This document shows, one piece after another, positions 61,291 to 64,000 of a stretch of DNA of 64,000 bases. Made by a program: the position numbers and the translations under genes. Under the pieces are notes generated by a model, which saw only the letters and a program-made list of their open reading frames with translations, was not told the origin of the DNA and searched no databases. Origin of the DNA: Azolla caroliniana. Lineage: Eukaryota > Polypodiophyta. Position 1 is the stretch's first letter; every line of letters begins with the position of its first letter. The DNA is taken from positions 5,208,001-5,272,000 of the forward strand of contig JBHGNT010000022.1 in NCBI GenBank assembly GCA_043228905.1. The letters are read 5' to 3'.

Positions 61291-64000
61291 TCAGTGCTGG
61301 TTGTCGAGGCCGTTGTCGTAGACTAGCACCCAGTCGCCTTCCTCGATCTTCTTCGGTCGGAGCCAGTGTGTTCGGTCGAACCGGGCTTTGTTCCTCATCC
61401 TTGCTTCCCGAAGCTTTCCCGCAGCCTGCTCCACGTCCTCCGGTCTCCGCTCGAGTTGTCGTATGCGCGCCGTCAGCAGTTCCTCCCGGCTCATCTCGTC
61501 TCTCCAGTCCACGGTTGCCCATGAGGAGACCGTACGTTCGATCGGCATGATCGGCTTCTGCCCAAACATGAGCTCTGCCGGCATGAATCCGGTTACTGAA
61601 CTGTGCGTAGTCCGGTCAGCCCACAACGCGTAAGGCAGTAGCCGCGGCCAGTTCCCAACTCGACCTCCGCATGCCCGAACTAACGCCTTGACGATCGGTC
61701 CGTGTCCGCGCTCCACCTTTCCATTCGCCTCCGGATTGTACGCAGTGGTAAGCGAGAGCTTGACTCCTAGCCGGTCGAACAGCTCCTCGGCCTCTTCGGC
61801 GTCCAACTCCCCGCGATCAGCCATGATCTTCCCGACGCACCCGTACCGGCATATTACGTCCTCGAGCAGGAACCGACATACGGCCGCAATTGTTTTGTTC
61901 TGAAGGGCCCGGCCTTCCACCTGGTTCGTTAGATCTTCCCGAGCCAGGACCAGATACCGCATCTGTCCTACTCCTATCGGCATCGTTACCAGGTCTACCA
62001 TCCATTTGAAGTGGATGGTCGGAGGGTACGTAGGGTGAAGTTCGTCCCGGTGTCGGACTATGGAGTGCATCTGACAGCTCTCGCAAGTTGTCACGAATCG
62101 ATGCACGTCCCGGTATAGTCCCGGCCACCAGTACTTCCCCTTTATCTTCTCGAACGTGGCCCAAGTTCCACGGTGTCCGGCCCAAGGGCTGTCGTGGTAG
62201 GCCGTCAGCAGCTCCTCCTGTTCTTCCTTCATCGCCACCACCCGGAGCGGAGCGCCGTCCCTCTTCTTCGGGTGCTTCCATAAGTATCCGTCCCGGAGAA
62301 AGAATCGGTAAGCTTTCTTCTGGATCCGGTTGGCCTCGTCCTTCGTCCATGACGCATCCGGCGTCATTGTCCTCAAGAATCCACCGATCTGGAGCCACTC
62401 GCCGTCGTACTTGCTCTCGTCGAAGTCGTTAAGTGCCGGAGTGCTCGTCCCATCGGTCGTCACGTTCGCCGCCTCGAAGAAGTCCACGCCGACTTCTTCG
62501 TCCTCTGAAACCATGCCGCCCTCGTCATCAAACCTCGCCCTCAAAAGCATGTCGGCCATGGCGTTGTCCTTTCCGGAAATGTGTCGTATCTCTGGGTCTA
62601 GGGACTTGATGTACGCTATCCACCTGAGCATCGCCAGGTCCGGTGTCGCGCATCCGGAAACCATGCCAAGAATCGGCAGGCAATCCGTCCCGATAATCAC
62701 TTCTGTCCCGATCAGGTAGTCTTTGTCCGCCTTTACTGCCGAAACGATACTCCAGAGTTCACGTTTAACCTGGGCGTACCCTCGCTGTCGCTCACTGAGG
62801 ACCTTAGCGCCGAATCGGATCGGGAACCGGGTGTCGTCCTCGTCTTCTTGGTTGACGACCCATCCGATCCCGGTCGGGCTCGTATCCACCGTTATGTATA
62901 CCGGGGTACCCTTCTCGTAGACAGCCTTCCGGAGCGCCGGAGCTGCCGCAAGAGCCTCCTTCAGCTTCCGGACCGACTGCGTGTGCTCGTCTCGCCACTC
63001 GAATTTTCGCCCTTTTTTCAGCAACCCGTATAGCGGCTCCGCAACGTGGGCGTAATGTGGGATCCATATGTGGTAGAATGCGCATGCCCCCAGGAACCTC
63101 CGAACTTCCGTAACCGAGCTACAGTCGGTCTTCATCACGGAGATGGCTTCTACCTTTGCCGGAGACGGCTTCCGGCCATATGGTCCACATAGATGCCCGA
63201 CCACCAGGATTTCTGATTGCCCGAAGGCCGATTTCTCCTCGGAGAAGGTGAGCCTAGCATCCTCTAGCCTTTGTAGCACCTTCTCGCAGTCGTCGATGTG
63301 TTTCTCCACGAATCGCCGGCATCCGTCCGGCCCGACTGTCTTGTCCTTCTCCTCCACCGGGCACCCCTTAATCGGGATGTCGTCCAGAAATGGCATGGTG
63401 ATGTCGGGGATGCAATCCCTCAGTACCTTGTTCATTGCATTTACCATGTGAGCCACCGAGTTAGTCCCTCCTTGTGGCAGGGTACACATTCGCACTAGGC
63501 CGAGGGGAGTTCGCATCGTCGTAATGTCTCTGCTCTCCACGGCTAGCTGGAACTGGTCGTACCCTGAGTACAGATCACCGACCGAGTAAATCGACCTTCC
63601 GGCAAAGGCCTCCGCAAACTCGTCTATGGTTGGTCTGATTCCTGCGTTTCGAATGGTCACTCTGTTGATCGGCTGCAGGTCTTGAATGAAGCGCAACGTT
63701 CCGTTTTTCTTCGGTACGGTAAACCATCGGTTCGAGTACGGGACACTCGACGGTTCAAGAATGCCCATATCTACTTTCTGCCTCAATAGCTCCATCAACT
63801 TCGGGATGTGAGCTCTCGGTACCGGAATCGGCTTGAGATTCCACGGCACATGCGGTACCGTGAATATCACCATCGGCTCCACGATCGTCGGGTCTACGCA
63901 CCTGATCTCTTCCGGTGAGAATGCGAAGGCTTTCCTGTGCCTTCCGAGCATCCTCCGAAACCGGTCTTCCTCCGCCGGCAGTAGGAACCCGCCCCCACCG
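61291..64000 (-). CDS. pol: Gyp8 Pol: RT, RNase H and integrase
   Basis: Open for about 900 codons to the window edge; the first Met shown at 63951 is probably not the true start. RT: FTVPHVPWNLKPIPVPRA, WFTVPKKNGTLRFIQDLQPINRVTIRN, VGDLYSGYDQFQLAVESRDITTMRTPLGLVRMCTLPQGGTNSVAHMVNAM, catalytic TMPFLDDIPIKGC, LVVGHLCGPYGRKPSPAKVEAI, FLGACAFYHIWIPHYAHVAEPLYGLLKKG. RNase H: YITVDTSPTGIGWVVNQ, AQVKRELWSIVSAVK, GTDCLPILGMV, ISGKDNAMADMLLR. INT: HDSPWAGHRGTWATFEKIKGKYWWPGLYRDVHRFVTTCESCQ, FKWMVDLVTMPIG, IMADRGELDAEEAEELFDRLG, NPEANGKVERGHGPI. Catalytic residues look intact. The FLDDIPIKG style and GC bias differ from common seed-plant gypsy. Confidence 0.9.
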   Translation of the reverse strand, partial: GGGGFLLPAEEDRFRRMLGRHRKAFAFSPEEIRCVDPTIVEPMVIFTVPHVPWNLKPIPVPRAHIPKLMELLRQKVDMGILEPSSVPYSNRWFTVPKKNGTLRFIQDLQPINRVTIRNAGIRPTIDEFAEAFAGRSIYSVGDLYSGYDQFQLAVESRDITTMRTPLGLVRMCTLPQGGTNSVAHMVNAMNKVLRDCIPDITMPFLDDIPIKGCPVEEKDKTVGPDGCRRFVEKHIDDCEKVLQRLEDARLTFSEEKSAFGQSEILVVGHLCGPYGRKPSPAKVEAISVMKTDCSSVTEVRRFLGACAFYHIWIPHYAHVAEPLYGLLKKGRKFEWRDEHTQSVRKLKEALAAAPALRKAVYEKGTPVYITVDTSPTGIGWVVNQEDEDDTRFPIRFGAKVLSERQRGYAQVKRELWSIVSAVKADKDYLIGTEVIIGTDCLPILGMVSGCATPDLAMLRWIAYIKSLDPEIRHISGKDNAMADMLLRARFDDEGGMVSEDEEVGVDFFEAANVTTDGTSTPALNDFDESKYDGEWLQIGGFLRTMTPDASWTKDEANRIQKKAYRFFLRDGYLWKHPKKRDGAPLRVVAMKEEQEELLTAYHDSPWAGHRGTWATFEKIKGKYWWPGLYRDVHRFVTTCESCQMHSIVRHRDELHPTYPPTIHFKWMVDLVTMPIGVGQMRYLVLAREDLTNQVEGRALQNKTIAAVCRFLLEDVICRYGCVGKIMADRGELDAEEAEELFDRLGVKLSLTTAYNPEANGKVERGHGPIVKALVRACGGRVGNWPRLLPYALWADRTTHSSVTGFMPAELMFGQKPIMPIERTVSSWATVDWRDEMSREELLTARIRQLERRPEDVEQAAGKLREARMRNKARFDRTHWLRPKKIEEGDWVLVYDNGLDNQH

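Larger units (their letters stand above)
60327..64000 (-). mobile_element. Gypsy element Gyp8, 3' part, running off the window
   Basis: 3' LTR (60327-60986), purine tract (plus-strand TCCGCCCCCACC, 60987-60998), INT C-terminus and the RT/RNase H/INT frame on the minus strand. Inserted in the Gyp7 coiled-coil ORF. LTR family shared with Gyp1, so Gyp1 shows the gag/PR end and Gyp8 the pol end of one family. Confidence 0.85.

Noticed and set aside
1-64000. CRISPR arrays, rRNA genes, bacterial operons
   Set aside because: No regularly spaced repeats with unique spacers, no rRNA-like blocks, and all coding signals belong to eukaryotic LTR retrotransposons.

Overview
This window looks like a gene-poor, repeat-filled nuclear segment of a land plant. 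I find no host protein gene, rRNA gene or intact tRNA gene. Almost every base I can assign belongs to LTR retrotransposons of the Ty1/copia and Ty3/gypsy superfamilies. Most copia elements have a primer site complementary to the initiator-Met tRNA end (TGGTATCAGA). One gypsy family has an INT of the plant Athila/Tat style. The sequence does not let me name the species. The basidiomycete-like flavour of one gypsy family hints at a non-seed plant, with low confidence.

Layout, left to right. 1-3963: an old copia relic (Cop1) and LTR scraps. 3964-23445: a minus-strand copia (Cop2) split into three blocks by two insertions. These are Cop3 (7197-15757, TSD CATGT), itself filled with gypsy pieces Gyp1 and Gyp2, and Cop4 (16782-22150, plus strand, TSD TTTCT). 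23446-24600: unassigned. 24600-26590: Gyp3, the 3' part of a gypsy with a coiled-coil ORF. 26590-29454: Cop5 fragments split by a small non-autonomous LTR element NA1 (26617-28922, TSD AAGTC). 29455-32623: Cop6, interrupted by Cop7 (from 32624), whose gag is split by Gyp4 (37998-41961, TSD GGTAT). 42282-47230: Gyp5, with LTR, coiled-coil ORF and INT. 47231-49145: Cop8, sitting in gypsy Gyp6 (49146-50656). 50657-57449: Cop9, whose 3' LTR is split by Cop10 (50844-54435, TSD AAAGG). 57450-60326: Gyp7, a second long coiled-coil ORF. 60327-64000: Gyp8, a GC-rich gypsy running off the right edge.

Most reading frames are broken. Many stops look like CAG, CAA or CGA changed to TAG, TAA or TGA, and several catalytic or zinc-knuckle residues are lost by G-to-A changes. 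This is what deamination of methylated DNA would leave. The best preserved pieces are the Cop7 pol (34193-36166), the Gyp8 pol (61291-64000), the Gyp1 gag (10577-12446) and the Cop4 integrase.

Two features go beyond standard element anatomy. (1) A gypsy family present three times (Gyp3, Gyp5, Gyp7) carries a coiled-coil ORF, about 930 codons when complete, placed downstream of INT and ending in a conserved acidic peptide. (2) A copia family present three times (Cop2, Cop6, Cop7) has a charged coding tail after RNase H. In each copy this tail is bracketed by two copies of the polypurine-tract core, as if the element has a second, internal PPT.
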